From assembly GCA_963747105.1 (NCBI GenBank), contig CAVVEC010000008.1:310001-374000 (forward strand): DNA of 64,000 nucleotides, written 5' to 3'. The translations under genes were made by a program, and so were the position numbers. This document shows positions 26,861-37,662 of the stretch, in pieces; the stretch's first letter is position 1; every line of letters begins with the position of its first letter. The notes below the pieces were generated by a model. It did no database searches and was not told the DNA's origin. It worked only from the letters and a program-made list of their open reading frames with translations. The stretch is from CAVVEC01 sp963747105 (lineage in GTDB: Bacteria > Acidobacteriota > Terriglobia > Terriglobales > Acidobacteriaceae).

Positions 26861-27190
26861 CTATGGGCTCTCCGCGGGCGCAAAAAACACCAGCACTACC
26901 AGTTCGTCTTCGATGTCGTGGAAGCGATGCTCCACACCTGCCCCCACGAAAATGACGCTGCCTTCGCCTATAGCTCGATCCTCGGCGCCGACTCGCATGC
27001 GCGCCCGGCCGCGGACGATGTAATACATTTCGTCTTCTTTGTGCGGCGATTGCGGGTCTGTGCCGCCGGCGGGCAGCACGTACACCCCCGCGCTCATCGC
27101 AGGAACTCTCAGAAATTCCAGGTAGAGTTTCCCTGCCTGTTCGCGCTGTTCTTCTAATTCGGCCATCGTGAAAAAGTTTGCTGCCTGCAT
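26861..27190 (-). CDS. Cupin domain protein
   Basis: A 109-residue single-domain cupin. Motif 1 is present as HKEDEMYYIVRGRARMRV and motif 2 as GSVIFVGAGVEHRFHDI, giving the usual two His plus Glu plus His metal set. Many such proteins are dioxygenases or isomerases; the substrate is unknown. Its ATG overlaps the stop of the tetR gene by one base (TAATG), so both are translated from one message. Confidence 0.85.
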   Translation of the reverse strand: MQAANFFTMAELEEQREQAGKLYLEFLRVPAMSAGVYVLPAGGTDPQSPHKEDEMYYIVRGRARMRVGAEDRAIGEGSVIFVGAGVEHRFHDIEDELVVLVFFAPAESP

Positions 27191-27792
27191 TACTGAAACG
27201 CTCCCCCAAAGAAGACGTCGGCGTACTGGCGCGCCAATTGCTCCGCCTGTAGAGATCCTTCCGGCCGATGCCATTGGTAAATCCAGTTGATCATTCCCAG
27301 CAGAGCAAAAGCCGCCGCCCGCGGCGTGACGACTCGTTTGGACTGCCGCGTGTCCTGCACCTCGGCGACCAGACTCTCCACAAAATGGACATACTCTTTT
27401 TTCCGCCGGTTGATGCGTTTGCGCAATCCTGGCGGCAGCGGATGGTTTTCGTGCAGCATGACCGTGATCTCCCTGTCGCGCGCGCTCAGAACCAGTTCAA
27501 CGTGCCGGCAAATCAGCGCCCGCAACCGCTCTTCCGGATTCGTGATCCCGAGCACCGGATGAATCACCCGTTCCTGTGTGATCTCCATCGCATGTTCCAT
27601 CAGGTTGAACAGAATTTCGTCCTTACCCCGAAAATGATGATAGAGCCCGCCTTTGCTCAGCTTGAGCGCGGCTGCCACATCGCTCATCGAAGTCGCGTCA
27701 TAGCCCCGCTTATGGAAAAGACGGGCAGCGGCACGCAGGATTTCCTGCCGGGAGTCGGTAACAGTTTCGCGGGTCATCGACGGAGCGAGCAT
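27190..27792 (-). CDS. TetR/AcrR-family regulator
   Basis: A 200-residue repressor. The helix-turn-helix is at about 15-60 (ILRAAARLFHKRGYDATSMS, then LKLSKGGLYHHFRGKDEIL). The C-terminal ligand-binding domain resembles KstR/FadR-type TetR proteins (MINWIYQWHRPEGSL). The adjacent cupin gene is in the same operon and may be under its control. The ligand is unknown. Confidence 0.92.
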   Translation of the reverse strand: MLAPSMTRETVTDSRQEILRAAARLFHKRGYDATSMSDVAAALKLSKGGLYHHFRGKDEILFNLMEHAMEITQERVIHPVLGITNPEERLRALICRHVELVLSARDREITVMLHENHPLPPGLRKRINRRKKEYVHFVESLVAEVQDTRQSKRVVTPRAAAFALLGMINWIYQWHRPEGSLQAEQLARQYADVFFGGAFQ

Positions 27793-27843
27793 CTTTTCTT
27801 CAGGTTCCCCTGATTGTGCGTACCACCCAATTCGGCTTCGATT

Positions 27844-28584
27844 TTATGACTCATCACCCCTACTCTCCGCTCTTGCTTCCCGCTCCAGCGCAGTTCGCAG
27901 TTCCTCCGGCTTGAAGCCAAACGGGCCGGGCCTGCTCTTGTAGGCGATCCGCCCGTTGGCGTCAATCAGGTAAATCCGGTCCGGCCAGCCGGTGTACGCC
28001 TTCTCCGTCACATTGTCGAAGCCATCGAGCACAGCGGGAAACTTGATCCCCAATTTCCGCATGCAGGTCCCCGCCACCAGCGCGCGTTCTTCCGAATCCT
28101 TCGGGCTGGCGAAAACAATCTTGTCTCTTAGGTTGCTCTGCATCTGCCAGACATCGCTGGGATGCGCCTCCAGAATGTACACCACGAGAAACGCCACTCG
28201 GTCGCCATACTTTTCGTAAAGTTCATTAAGGGCGGGAACCTCCCGCCGAAACGGGGGTCAAGTGTAACTCCCAAACACCAGCACAACCGGCTGTCGCGAA
28301 TTCAACGAAGACAACTGGATGGTCGCGCTCTTGTCCACTCTCATCAATGAGAAGTCGGGCGCAAGGTCGCCGATCTGCAACTGGCCGGCGCGTGCGCGTG
28401 TCCACAAGGTTTCAAAAGGAAGGATCAAGTAAGCCACAACTGGCATTTTGGCCATGACCCGCCCAAAAGCTTCCGGCGGCTGACGCATGGACCTCCAGAT
28501 AAACGCGACGAACGCCGCGTAAGCGGCCAGCAGGACAATTAGAATTCGAAGCAGCAACTTTCGCATCGGTACGCTCAATGCCAT
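27844..28584 (-). CDS. Deiodinase-like thioredoxin-fold selenoprotein
   Basis: The frame is continuous over 246 residues if TGA at 28260-28258 is read as selenocysteine (Sec109). An N-terminal membrane anchor (about 8-29) leads to a thioredoxin fold. The active-site motif VFGSYT-Sec-PPFRREVPAL matches the iodothyronine deiodinase motif (NFGSCT-Sec-PPF). Downstream FLVVYILEAHPSDVW parallels the deiodinase FLIIYIEEAHPSDGW, and the end (DRIYLIDANGRIAYKSRPGP, then ELRTALE) also aligns. A SECIS-like hairpin follows the TGA after 10 bases. The substrate need not be iodinated; a peroxiredoxin-like role is possible. Met1 and Met7 are both possible starts. Confidence 0.88.
28231..28247 (-). promoter_or_regulatory. 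SECIS-like hairpin of the deiodinase-like gene
   Basis: Minus-strand GGCGGGAGGTTCCCGCC folds into a perfect stem GGCGGG/CCCGCC with an AGGUU loop (or a 7-bp stem with GGU loop). It starts 10 bases after the UGA, in the range used by bacterial SelB, and the loop holds the GU that SelB contacts. Confidence 0.8.
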
Positions 28585-28703
28585 AGGCTCGGGTTACCAG
28601 CATAGCATCGTATGATGGCGGGCAGCGGTCGAACACTCACCTGCGCAATTGCCTAACTTTACTTTCCTTTGTCAGTCTATGATTACCATTCCAGGAGCCG
28701 CCG

Positions 28704-29666
28704 ATGCGAACCTTGCTCGCTGCCATTCTGCTGATCGCCACTGCACCTTCGTCCGACCAGAACGCTGAGATTCTCCGCCATTTTGATTACGACCAGAAAG
28801 CGCCGCTCGATCTTCAGGAGGCCGGCGTCGAACACCGAGGCGATGTCGCTGTCCACGATATCTCTTATGCAAGCCCCAAAGGCGGGCGTGTTCCGGCGTT
28901 TCTCGTGGTGCCGGACGGAAAAGGGCCGTTTGCGGCGGTGATCTGGGGCCACTGGTATATGCCGGGGTCGGCATTCCTCAATCGCAAGGAGTTTTTGGAG
29001 GAAGCTGTCGCGCTCGCACCGGCTGGGGTGGCCTCATTGCTCACCGATGGACCGATTGCTCGCCCTGGATATGTGGAGGACAAGGATCCGTTCAGCACGC
29101 AACAGATCACCGACCGCATTCAGCAGATTGTGGACATGCGGCGCGGCGCCGATCTGCTTCTGACCCGTCCGGATGTGGATCCTAAGCGCCTGGCCTATGT
29201 GGGCCACAGCTACAATGCGGACGTGGGCGGATTTCTCAGCGGCATTGATAAACGCTTCAATGCGTTTGTACTGATGGCGGGCGACCTGTCCGATGAACAG
29301 GATCTGCAGTCGAAAGAAGAGCAGGAGTATCGCAGGAAGGTCGGCGCCGAAAAATATGACGCGTTCGTCGCCAAGTATGGCTGGCTCGATCCCGGCAAGT
29401 TTGTCACCCACGCGGCGCCGGCCTTCGTGTTTCTGCAGTACGCCACGCAAGAGGAGTTTCTCAACGCTGACCGCGCTCGGGGATATGCTGCGATCGTCAG
29501 CGAGCCCAAGCGTCTCAAACTTTACGACGCGCCTCATGCTTTGAATGCTGAGGCTCGCCGCGACCGCATAGCTTTTCTCACTGAGCAACTTAAGCTGAAG
29601 CCGGTCGATCCGGCCGTGATCGCGCGGATACCGGATCTGGTGCAGCCGCCGGAGCCGAAGCAGTAG
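28704..29666 (+). CDS. Exported alpha/beta hydrolase
   Basis: A 320-residue dienelactone hydrolase-like protein with a short N-terminal signal (about 1-14). The oxyanion region is AAVIWGHWYMPGS; the nucleophile elbow is GHSYNA (Ser near 172); the catalytic His lies in YDAPHALNAEARRDR. The substrate is unknown. AGGAG is 7 bases upstream of the ATG. It is divergent from the deiodinase-like gene, with about 120 bp shared upstream region. Confidence 0.85.
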   Translation: MRTLLAAILLIATAPSSDQNAEILRHFDYDQKAPLDLQEAGVEHRGDVAVHDISYASPKGGRVPAFLVVPDGKGPFAAVIWGHWYMPGSAFLNRKEFLEEAVALAPAGVASLLTDGPIARPGYVEDKDPFSTQQITDRIQQIVDMRRGADLLLTRPDVDPKRLAYVGHSYNADVGGFLSGIDKRFNAFVLMAGDLSDEQDLQSKEEQEYRRKVGAEKYDAFVAKYGWLDPGKFVTHAAPAFVFLQYATQEEFLNADRARGYAAIVSEPKRLKLYDAPHALNAEARRDRIAFLTEQLKLKPVDPAVIARIPDLVQPPEPKQ

Positions 29667-29814
29667 TGCCGGCGCGTCCTGAGAACTGAGAACTAACAAC
29701 TGGCAACTGGTTGAATCACAGTGCTTGTGCCGTTATGCTCGAGTCGCAAGTTAAGTTGAATCTCCAAACAGCTGTATCGGCAGCGTACCATATAGCAAGA
29801 CCCTGGAGGCCACC

Positions 29815-30303
29815 ATGAGAATCGCAGCCTTGTCGTGGACGGCCTTCCTGGCACTGGTCATCGCCCAACCAGCGATTTCAAATACCGCAGCCCAGCCAGG
29901 AAAGTCAATCACGTACGTGAATAAAAAGTACAGATTCAGCTTTTCGCTACCGATAACGTGGAGGGGATACTCTGTTACCGAGGGTATCTGGGAGGGTTTT
30001 GAAGAAAAAGAGGGCTCCGGAGACGTCGTTGTTGAGCGTGGTCCGCAAATTCGGATTATCAATCCTCAATCGACCAAGGCAAAACCATACCAGGATATTT
30101 ACATCATGGTCTTTAGCCTTGCTCAGTGGGACTTACTTCAACGAGGAAAGTTCTTCGTCAGCGCCGCCGGTGTGGGGCCGGGAGAGATCGGGCGCAGCCA
30201 CAAGTACGTATTCGCTGAGCCGCCACGAATGATCAACGATAGTGCCTATGGATACGAGGAAGTCGTGAAGATTATCCACAGCAACCCGCTGCATGCATTC
30301 TGA
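29815..30303 (+). CDS. Secreted protein, unknown function
   Basis: A 162-residue protein with a signal peptide (about 1-26, ending NTAAQ). The body begins with YVNKKYRFSFSLPITWRGYS, a pattern common in small secreted proteins of PsbP/DUF-like folds. No catalytic motif is visible. GGAGG lies 9 bases before the start. Base composition is slightly more AT-rich than its neighbours. Confidence 0.65.
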   Translation: MRIAALSWTAFLALVIAQPAISNTAAQPGKSITYVNKKYRFSFSLPITWRGYSVTEGIWEGFEEKEGSGDVVVERGPQIRIINPQSTKAKPYQDIYIMVFSLAQWDLLQRGKFFVSAAGVGPGEIGRSHKYVFAEPPRMINDSAYGYEEVVKIIHSNPLHAF

Positions 30304-30366
30304 ATGGCTGCTTCCCCACGAAAGAAGCACGCCGCTTAAGACTAGTTAGTCGCTCGTCACATCCTG

Positions 30367-33300
30367 TCACTGTTTCTCCACCTTGATCACGTTGTCGTCG
30401 GGATTGCGGTCGATCAGCTTGTCTACCGGATCGATTCCCGCCTGTGCCGGAAGCTTGTCGACTTGCACTTTGAATTCCATTTGTTCCTTGTCGAGTTTTT
30501 GCTTTTGCAGGTAAAGGTAGTTCCCCCTGGCATCCAATACCCCGATATCGATCAAATCATGTACTGCGATCGGATGCTCCTGGCCCTTGGCATCAGCGCG
30601 ATACTTCTTGGCCTCGACCACAAGATCAACCTGATATTTACCATCAGGTTGTTGCGCGTACGTCGCGGTTCGAGCGCGGTTGTCGTATAGAGTGATGTTC
30701 TCCCAAAGGTCGTCATACAGATACAAATACTCCGGCGGCGTGTATTTCTTCAGATAGCCAATAAGATCGAGTGACACCGGGTACGGCGGGCCTTTGAAGG
30801 CGAACTGCTTCACAAATTCCGCCAGGGCTCTGTTCACATTGTCTTCGCCAATGTAATCCTGCAGCGCGTACATTACTACGGCGCCTTTGCCGTAGTGAAT
30901 GTACCCCTGGTTCACATCCACGCGGTAGAGCGGAGTCTCTTCATTGCGCTCCTGCGCCCGCCCGCGGAGATAATTATTCAGTTCCAGGCGCAGGAATTTC
31001 TTCATCGACTCCCTTCCGTAGCGGTGCTGCATCACCATGAGCGCCGTGTATTGGGCCAGCGTTTCCACAATCGATGTGCCGCCTTCCACGTTCGCGCTCA
31101 TGACCTGGTGCGCCCACCACTGGTGCGCGGTCTCATGCGAAGTGACGTAGAAGGGGATGTCTATTCTTCGACCGTTTTGGGGTCCACGTAAGTGATAAAG
31201 CCAATGGACTCGGAGAACGGAATCGTATTGGCGAAGGATTCCGCAAAAGTGTCGTAGCGGGGGAATTCGATGATGCGCAACTGATGAAACTGAAATGGAC
31301 TGAAATTCGTGCTGCAGTAATCCAGGCTGGCCTTCATGCCGTCCATCATGCGATCCAGGTTGAATTCATGTCCTGCGTGGTAGTAGATCTCAAGATTCAC
31401 GTCGTGCCAGTGGTCCCGTCGCACGGTGTAGCGCGCGGAATTCAGCGAATAAATGTTCAGGATGGGCGCATCCATCTTGTAGTGGAAGTATCGCCGGCCG
31501 TTTTCGGTCCATTCTTTTTGCAAATATCCCGGCATGATGGCGATCTGGTCGGGGCTGGTGCTTACCGTCGATTCGAGGTGAATCCAGTCGGCTTCGCTGT
31601 CAATCCCATTCTCGTTGCGCGCCGCCAAGTCCTCGAGTTTGGGCATGCGTTTGGCTTTGTCCAGTCCGTGTTTGTGCCGCGTGCTGTCGTCGGTCAGTTC
31701 GATGTCGGCGGCATATCCAATAAAAGGCGCGTAACGGTCGTTCAGAAACGTTCCGTTATAAGTGATGTCGAGGTTCGGTGTGTTGTTGACGAAGCCGATG
31801 TTCTTGTAGCTAACGTCATAGTCGAGCGCGATTCGGGCGTGCGGCGGCAGCGGCTGATTCAAGCGATACAGGTAGAAACCGAGAGCGTTGTCTTCAAGCA
31901 GAGAAGTTTGCCCACCGGCGAAACCTAACTTGTGGATCTCGCGGTGCGGCGGCGGCGTGGGTGCAAGGTCCACCGGCAACACGGTGATCGCCACACGATC
32001 AATATTGGAGCTGGTCTTGTTTTCCAGCATCATCCTGCCCCGTATTTCCACACTGCGGTTCGCCGGATCAAGATCGATCTGTGTGTTGATATCGGTGATC
32101 TTGGGCTGAGGAATATCCTTGTATTGCCGGTATTTCTTCTCGTACTGGGCGCGGGCTTCGTCGATGGCACTGGTGGTGAGGTAAGGGTTCAGAATATTCG
32201 TGTTGTAAAAGATGTATCCGCCCACTGCCAGCAGCAGCACAGCGCAAGTCGCCAAGCCAGCGATCGCAGGACGAGTAAACCGGGAGGCCGCGACTCCGAG
32301 CCTGATCCGCCCACTGCCCTCGGTGCCGCGCACCCACAGCATATTCGTTAGGATCGCCAGCGCCACTGCGGCAATCGCCCAGTAGAAGTGAAACCAAAAC
32401 AGTGGCGCGGCAAACGGTCCGTAGCCGTTCATGTCCGAGTAGATGTAAGGCGGAGCCTGTCCGAACCGGTAGAGGTAATGCTGCAAGCCGATCGCGGGCA
32501 GCGCCAGAGTGCTCACGTAGTAGAGCACCATCACGAAGTGCCCGAAATATTTCTGGTTCACCAGCGTATGAACAAAGAAGGCCAGAACGCAGAGTGTCCA
32601 GTAGCTGACCAGACGAATGCCGAACAGGTCGGTGAAGTACAATCCCAGCTCAAAGTGATGGTAGCCGTGGGCGATTTGCACCAATATTCCCGCCGCCATG
32701 ATTACCAGCACCAGAATGATCTGCACCAGCATCAGCGCTGCCAGCTTGGAACTGAACAACACCCACCGCTGCACTGGCAATGCGTCCACAATCTGATCAA
32801 GCCCGGCATCACGCTCGCGCCAAACCAACTCACCGGCGTAGAAGGTGATGATCGCCAGCGCAAAGACGAGCAAACCTATGCCCGCTTCCTGCAGCATCTG
32901 GTAAGTGACGGGATAGGTGTGGGTGCCAAATGGATTGTTAACCTGATTGGCCGCCAGAATCGCGAACAACCCTCCGGCCAGAAGAAGCACGATGAAGAAG
33001 ACATTCTTCACGGTCTCGGTGAACTGAAGTCGCGTCAGAGAGAAGAACTGGCGCCACGAAGCTCCTGCCGAAAAAGCGGGATGAGCAATGGGCAATGCCT
33101 GGGTGGATGAAACAGGCATTTCTTCCTCCGGGGTGATCTGCGCTTTCGCTTTTCCGCCTCGCAGGGGAGATGTGAATGAGAACTTGGCATAGGTAATCGC
33201 GAGAATAACCGCGCCCAGGCACAACCAGAGGACACGGTTCAGCAGCAGAACTCCGCCCAAAGGAATCAACTGGGTGTTGCGCTGAAACGGGCTCCAGTAC

Positions 33301-33980
33301 TGCGTGAGCCGATCCACCGCGGTGGCGCCAAACGGATCCGCCAAAGCTGCGGTCGTGTTGACGGCCAGGTTGGTCGAAAATTGCGCGGCGGCGAAGTAGC
33401 CGATCAGCAGGATAATGCTGCCCGCGTACACCGGCAGCATCTTTCTGGACAGAGCGGCAAGGCCAAAGAAGATTGCCGTGGTCAGAATAAGGTTGGGCAG
33501 TACCAGAATCAAGTAAGGTTGCAGGTAGGCCGCAGCATTGTTCGGCCCCAGCCGCGTGGGGTCAAGCCACGGCAACCGCATGCCCACGTACGCGCCCAGG
33601 CCCACGCTGGAAAAAATTAGAAGCTGCGCCGCCAACGCCCCGAGAAACCGCCCCGCGAGGTAATCGAACTTGGTGATGGGCGCGGTATAAAAAAGATCGG
33701 CCGTGTGGTTGTCAGTATCCTGGAACGTGGCCTGCCCGGCGATGGCGCCCGTGATTACAATGCCGAGGAATGTGATGTACATCATGATGACGTTCAGGGC
33801 ATAGGGAGAATTGAGCCAGATTTTGCCTCCGGTTCCGAAATCCACAGTGGCATTCGGAATCGCTCCGCCCGCCATGCATGTGAACAGGACGCCGAGCCCG
33901 AAAAAAATCGAAAAGTAAACATAAGTGGAGATCCGCCGCAACCGTTGGCGAAGTTCGAAACTTGCGATCGTGAAGACCAT
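30367..33980 (-). pseudogene. ABC permease fused to M1-type aminopeptidase, frameshifted
   Basis: About 1,200 residues. The first half holds an ABC-2-type permease with roughly 12 membrane helices in two blocks (up to about residue 600). The second half is an M1 (gluzincin) peptidase domain. The zinc motif HETAH is present, with a glutamate 20 residues on (GTSIVETLAQY). A one-base loss near 31164 splits the frame just before the zinc motif; the reading continues cleanly as DIPFYVTSHETAH. The fusion is a known architecture. The ATPase gene lies 5 bp upstream. Confidence 0.88.
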
Positions 33981-33985
33981 GGGAA

Positions 33986-34882
33986 TCAGTTCACCTGCCC
34001 GATGTTCGCGGAATGGACGAAACCATGAATCGTCGCGAAGTACAGATCTTCGAGATCAGGTGTGACCGGCTCGAATCCGGCTTCGGGCTGATCGCTCAGG
34101 ACGTGAATCAGCGTTTTTCCGGCGAATAGGCGGGCCAGAATCACCCTGGACCGTTCGCGGTGTGTGGCCAGTTCGGATGCATGAATGACTTTCTTCCATA
34201 CTTTGCCGTTCAACTCAGCTACCAACGCCGCCGGTTCGCCCGTAACCAGTACACGGCCCCGATGGATGATCGCCATCCGCCCGCAAAGATCGCTGACATC
34301 AGAAACAATATGGGTGGAAAGGATGACGATGATATTTTCCCCGATGGCGCTCAGCAGGTTGTGAAAGCGCACACGCTCTTCAGGGTCAAGACCGGCAGTG
34401 GGCTCGTCGACAATGATCAGGCGCGGATTTCCCAGCAAGGCCTGCGCAATCCCGAAGCGCTGCTTCATTCCTCCCGAAAAACTGCCCAGGGCTTTTTTGC
34501 GATGCTCGAAAAGATTGGTCTGCTGCAGCAGCGCCCGCACCACCTCGCGCCGTTCCTTGGGATTCTCGATTCCTTTTAGAGCGGCAAAGTGCGAGAGCAA
34601 AGCCTCCGCCGAAACCTTGGGATACAGGCCGAACTCCTGAGGCAGATAGCCCAGCACCTTGCGGACCGCGTCTTTTTGCCTCAGCACATCGATGCCATCC
34701 AGCGACGCGCTGCCGCTATCAGCCTCCTGCAGGGTAGCCAGGGTCCGCATCAGCGTGGATTTACCCGCGCCGTTCGGGCCCAATAGGCCGAACATGCCGA
34801 GCGGAACATTGAGGGAAACATCGTACAGCGCCTGGACCCCGTTGGGGTAGCGTTTCGAAAGCCTGTCAATGCGAAGTTCCAT
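33986..34882 (-). CDS. ABC transporter ATP-binding protein
   Basis: A 298-residue ATPase with Walker A GPNGAGKST, Q-loop YLPQEFG, signature SFSGGMKQR, Walker B LIIVDEPTAGLD and the switch His in LSTHIVSD. The C-terminal extension (about 215-298) resembles that of ABC-2 exporters. It pairs with the downstream permease-peptidase fusion. The start at 34882 fits the domain start (MELRIDRLSKRYPNGVQALY). Confidence 0.95.
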   Translation of the reverse strand: MELRIDRLSKRYPNGVQALYDVSLNVPLGMFGLLGPNGAGKSTLMRTLATLQEADSGSASLDGIDVLRQKDAVRKVLGYLPQEFGLYPKVSAEALLSHFAALKGIENPKERREVVRALLQQTNLFEHRKKALGSFSGGMKQRFGIAQALLGNPRLIIVDEPTAGLDPEERVRFHNLLSAIGENIIVILSTHIVSDVSDLCGRMAIIHRGRVLVTGEPAALVAELNGKVWKKVIHASELATHRERSRVILARLFAGKTLIHVLSDQPEAGFEPVTPDLEDLYFATIHGFVHSANIGQVN

Positions 34883-34903
34883 GCGGGCCTTTCCCGGACT
34901 TAA

Positions 34904-34949
34904 ACTGATACGAGCCCGAGAACCAACAAGTTCCAATCTTCGTATCAGT
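34904..34949. promoter_or_regulatory. 10-bp inverted repeat upstream of the ABC operon
   Basis: ACTGATACGA (34904-34913) and TCGTATCAGT (34940-34949) are exact reverse complements separated by 26 bases, between the divergent ABC and amidohydrolase genes. It looks like an operator for a dimeric regulator; none is encoded next to it. Confidence 0.5.
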
Positions 34950-35006
34950 GTATTGAGTTGCAGGATCAATGCTGTGTATTCTCACCTTTTCTCAAGGAAG
35001 AACAAA

Positions 35007-37080
35007 ATGAAGAACATGAGCACACGGAAATGGCCGCAGGCGGTGCTAGCGACCACATTCCTTGCAGCGTCACTGGCAGGCATCCTGCATAGCCAGAACA
35101 CGTCGCCGGCAGCGCAACCAAGTCCCATCGTCATCGAGCACGGTAAATTTCGCCTGCACAAGTTCGAACAGGCCATCGGTGAAGAGACATACGAGATCGC
35201 TGGCGACGGCAACTCACTCGCCGTAAAGATGGATTTCAAGTTCACCGATCGTGGAACGCCGGTCCCTCTCTCAGCCACCTTCCGTTCCGCTCAAGACCTC
35301 ACGCCACAAGCCTTTGAGGTCAAGGGCAAGACTGCTCGGCCAGTGGAGATTGATGAGGCAGTACGAAGTTCTGCCTGACAAAATACGCTTGCGCAATCGT
35401 GACAAATGGACCGAGAGCGCGTTGCCGCGGCTTCGTTCTTCACGATCGCCGGCTATGCCCCAACCACAATGCAAATGCTGCTGGTGCGATATTGGGCCAG
35501 TCACGGTTTTCCGTCCGAACTCGCAACTCTGCCGAGCGGCGCGTAAAGGTCGAACCGCCGCGGGCAGGACACATTCACAATCAATGGACACAACGAAAAG
35601 CTCGACCGCTACACCATCGAAGGCCTGATCTGGGGCCGTGAGACGCTGTGGTTCGACTCCAAGCTGAACCTGGTCGCTGCCGTCACCGTGGACGCAGAAT
35701 TCGATCACTTCGAAGCGATTCGCGAGGGCTACGAGACTGCGTCGGCGATTTCGTCGGGCGCGCCGGCACCGATGAGATGGCCGCTCTAGCTACCCTGTCC
35801 AAGGGAATTTCGGGCAGTCGGGCGCAGACCCTCGCCTTGGTTGGCGGAACCCTGATTGACGGCACCGGGGACGCGCCGGTTCCCGACGCAGCCGTTGTCG
35901 TCCAAAGCGGTCGCATCGTGGCAGCCGGACCGCGCTCGAAGGTGAAGATCCCGAAGCAGGCAAAGATCGTCGACGCTACCGGCAAGACGATCCTTCCCGG
36001 TCTTTGGGATATGCACGCCCACTTCGAGCAGGTGGAGTGGGGACCCATCTATCTGGCGGCGGGCGTGACCACCGTCCGCGATTGTGGCAACGAACTGGAA
36101 TTCGTCACTGCGGTGCGCGACGCCATCGACAACGGCCGTGGCCTCGGTCCGCGGATCCTTGCAGCGGGAGTGGTGGACGGGACAGGACCGCTCGCAATTG
36201 GTGTCGAGCGGGTGGATACTCCTGAGCAAGCCAAAATGGGTCGGACCGCTATCACGCTGCGGGTTTCCAGCAGATGAAAATTTACAGCTCCGTAAAGCTG
36301 GAACAGGTCAGAGCCGTTGCTGATGAAGCGCATCGCCTGGGAATGACCGTAACCGGCCATGTACCGGAGGGATTGAATGCTTATCAGGCGATTGAAGCGG
36401 GACAGGATCAGATCAATCACATCCACTATATCGCCGACATCATGCACGCGCCGCTTCCCGCTGGCTGCGAAAAGGCTGGACGAAGATGAAAGCGGATGCT
36501 GAGATTGATCTGAATTCTCCGGATGCGCAGAAAGGCGATTGCGTTTCTGAAGGAACATAACACCGTCATCGACCCCACTGTCGCGCTGTATGAGTTTTTC
36601 ACCGCGACCACGGCCAAGCCGCCGGCCAGCTTCGAACCCGGCGTTACCAAGATTGCGCCGGAACTCGCCGAACAGCTCACCGATGTCGGGCCGCCCTCAG
36701 AACTGTCGGAGTGGCGGGAGAAAATATTCGAAAAGGACCTGGCCATCGTGGGAGCCTTGCATCGTGCGGGTATCCGAATCGTCGCCGGAACCGATCAAAC
36801 CGTCCCCGGCTATAGTTTGCACCGTGAGATTGAACTCTATGTGCAATCAGGTTTCACGCCGATGGAAGCGATTCAGGCGGCGACCATCGTGCCCGCGCGC
36901 GTGATGGGGTTCGACAAGGAAACCGGGACCATTGAAAAAGGAAAGCGCGCGGACATGATTCTGATAAATGGCAACCCGTTGGACGACATTCATAACACGC
37001 GCAATGTGGAATACGTCATTACTAACGGCACGATGTACAACAGCGCTGAACTCTGGCGCAGCGCCGGCTTCAAACCTTAA
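35007..37080 (+). pseudogene. Exported amidohydrolase, multiply frameshifted
   Basis: Joined across frames, the protein has a signal peptide (about 1-30), an N-terminal beta domain (up to 35800), and a metal-dependent amidohydrolase domain. The latter shows ALVGGTLIDGTGDAPVPDAA, the metal motif LWDMHAHFE, later TGHVPEG, and AGTDQTVPGYSLHREIELYV, then IEKGKRADMILINGNPL. Frame changes occur near 35360, 35400, 35542, 35570, 35740, 36255, 36470 and 36530. Every metal motif survives, so assembly error is favoured, but true decay cannot be excluded. AAGGAAG precedes the start. Confidence 0.8.
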
Positions 37081-37662
37081 TCGGCGCTGTCGCCGGCGAG
37101 GTGTAAGCATGGTGCTGTTATTGAAGAAACTTCGATGAAAAGAGAGTCCACAAATGTGAATTTGGCGAGTATTGCTTATGCGATCGCTTCAGTCGCGAGT
37201 GCCATTGTCCTGTGGCGACGCTCCTAAACAAGAGGTCCGCAGCGCCCTTCGCGGGTATTCGATCGCGGTCACTTTGGCACGGCTAGTCGCCGCCGCATTG
37301 ACCTCATGCGGCGGGTTGGCCTGCCGCCATAGCCGCGGAACCGTCCTGATCCTTTTGCTCCCACGAGCTTTCTCGCCAGATCCCCAAGGCCCGCCCAGGG
37401 CTTTTGCTACGCGGAGCGCGGCGACAACATCTCCCTGGTTCGGCCCGATCCTGCCGCTCGGCTGCTGTTCAGGATTGACTCCGGTCCACGGGCGGAGTTA
37501 TATTGCCCCGCAAAGGGGTATTGATACAACTTGGCCGTCTGCGTGGGGTCACACAACGGCCGAACTTTTAACAGCGGTCTCACATCCTAGATTCGTTAGG
37601 TTCGCTGACTTTCAAGGTTGGCTGTTCGAGCACGTTTTGCCAATTTGCCGGAGGTCGCAAAG
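37081..37662. other. Intergenic region before the formate dehydrogenase operon
   Basis: No coding region is supported in these 582 bases; open frames here show no family resemblance or ribosome site. The promoter of the fdn operon should lie here, but no clear -35/-10 pair or FNR-like site is visible to me. Confidence 0.4.
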
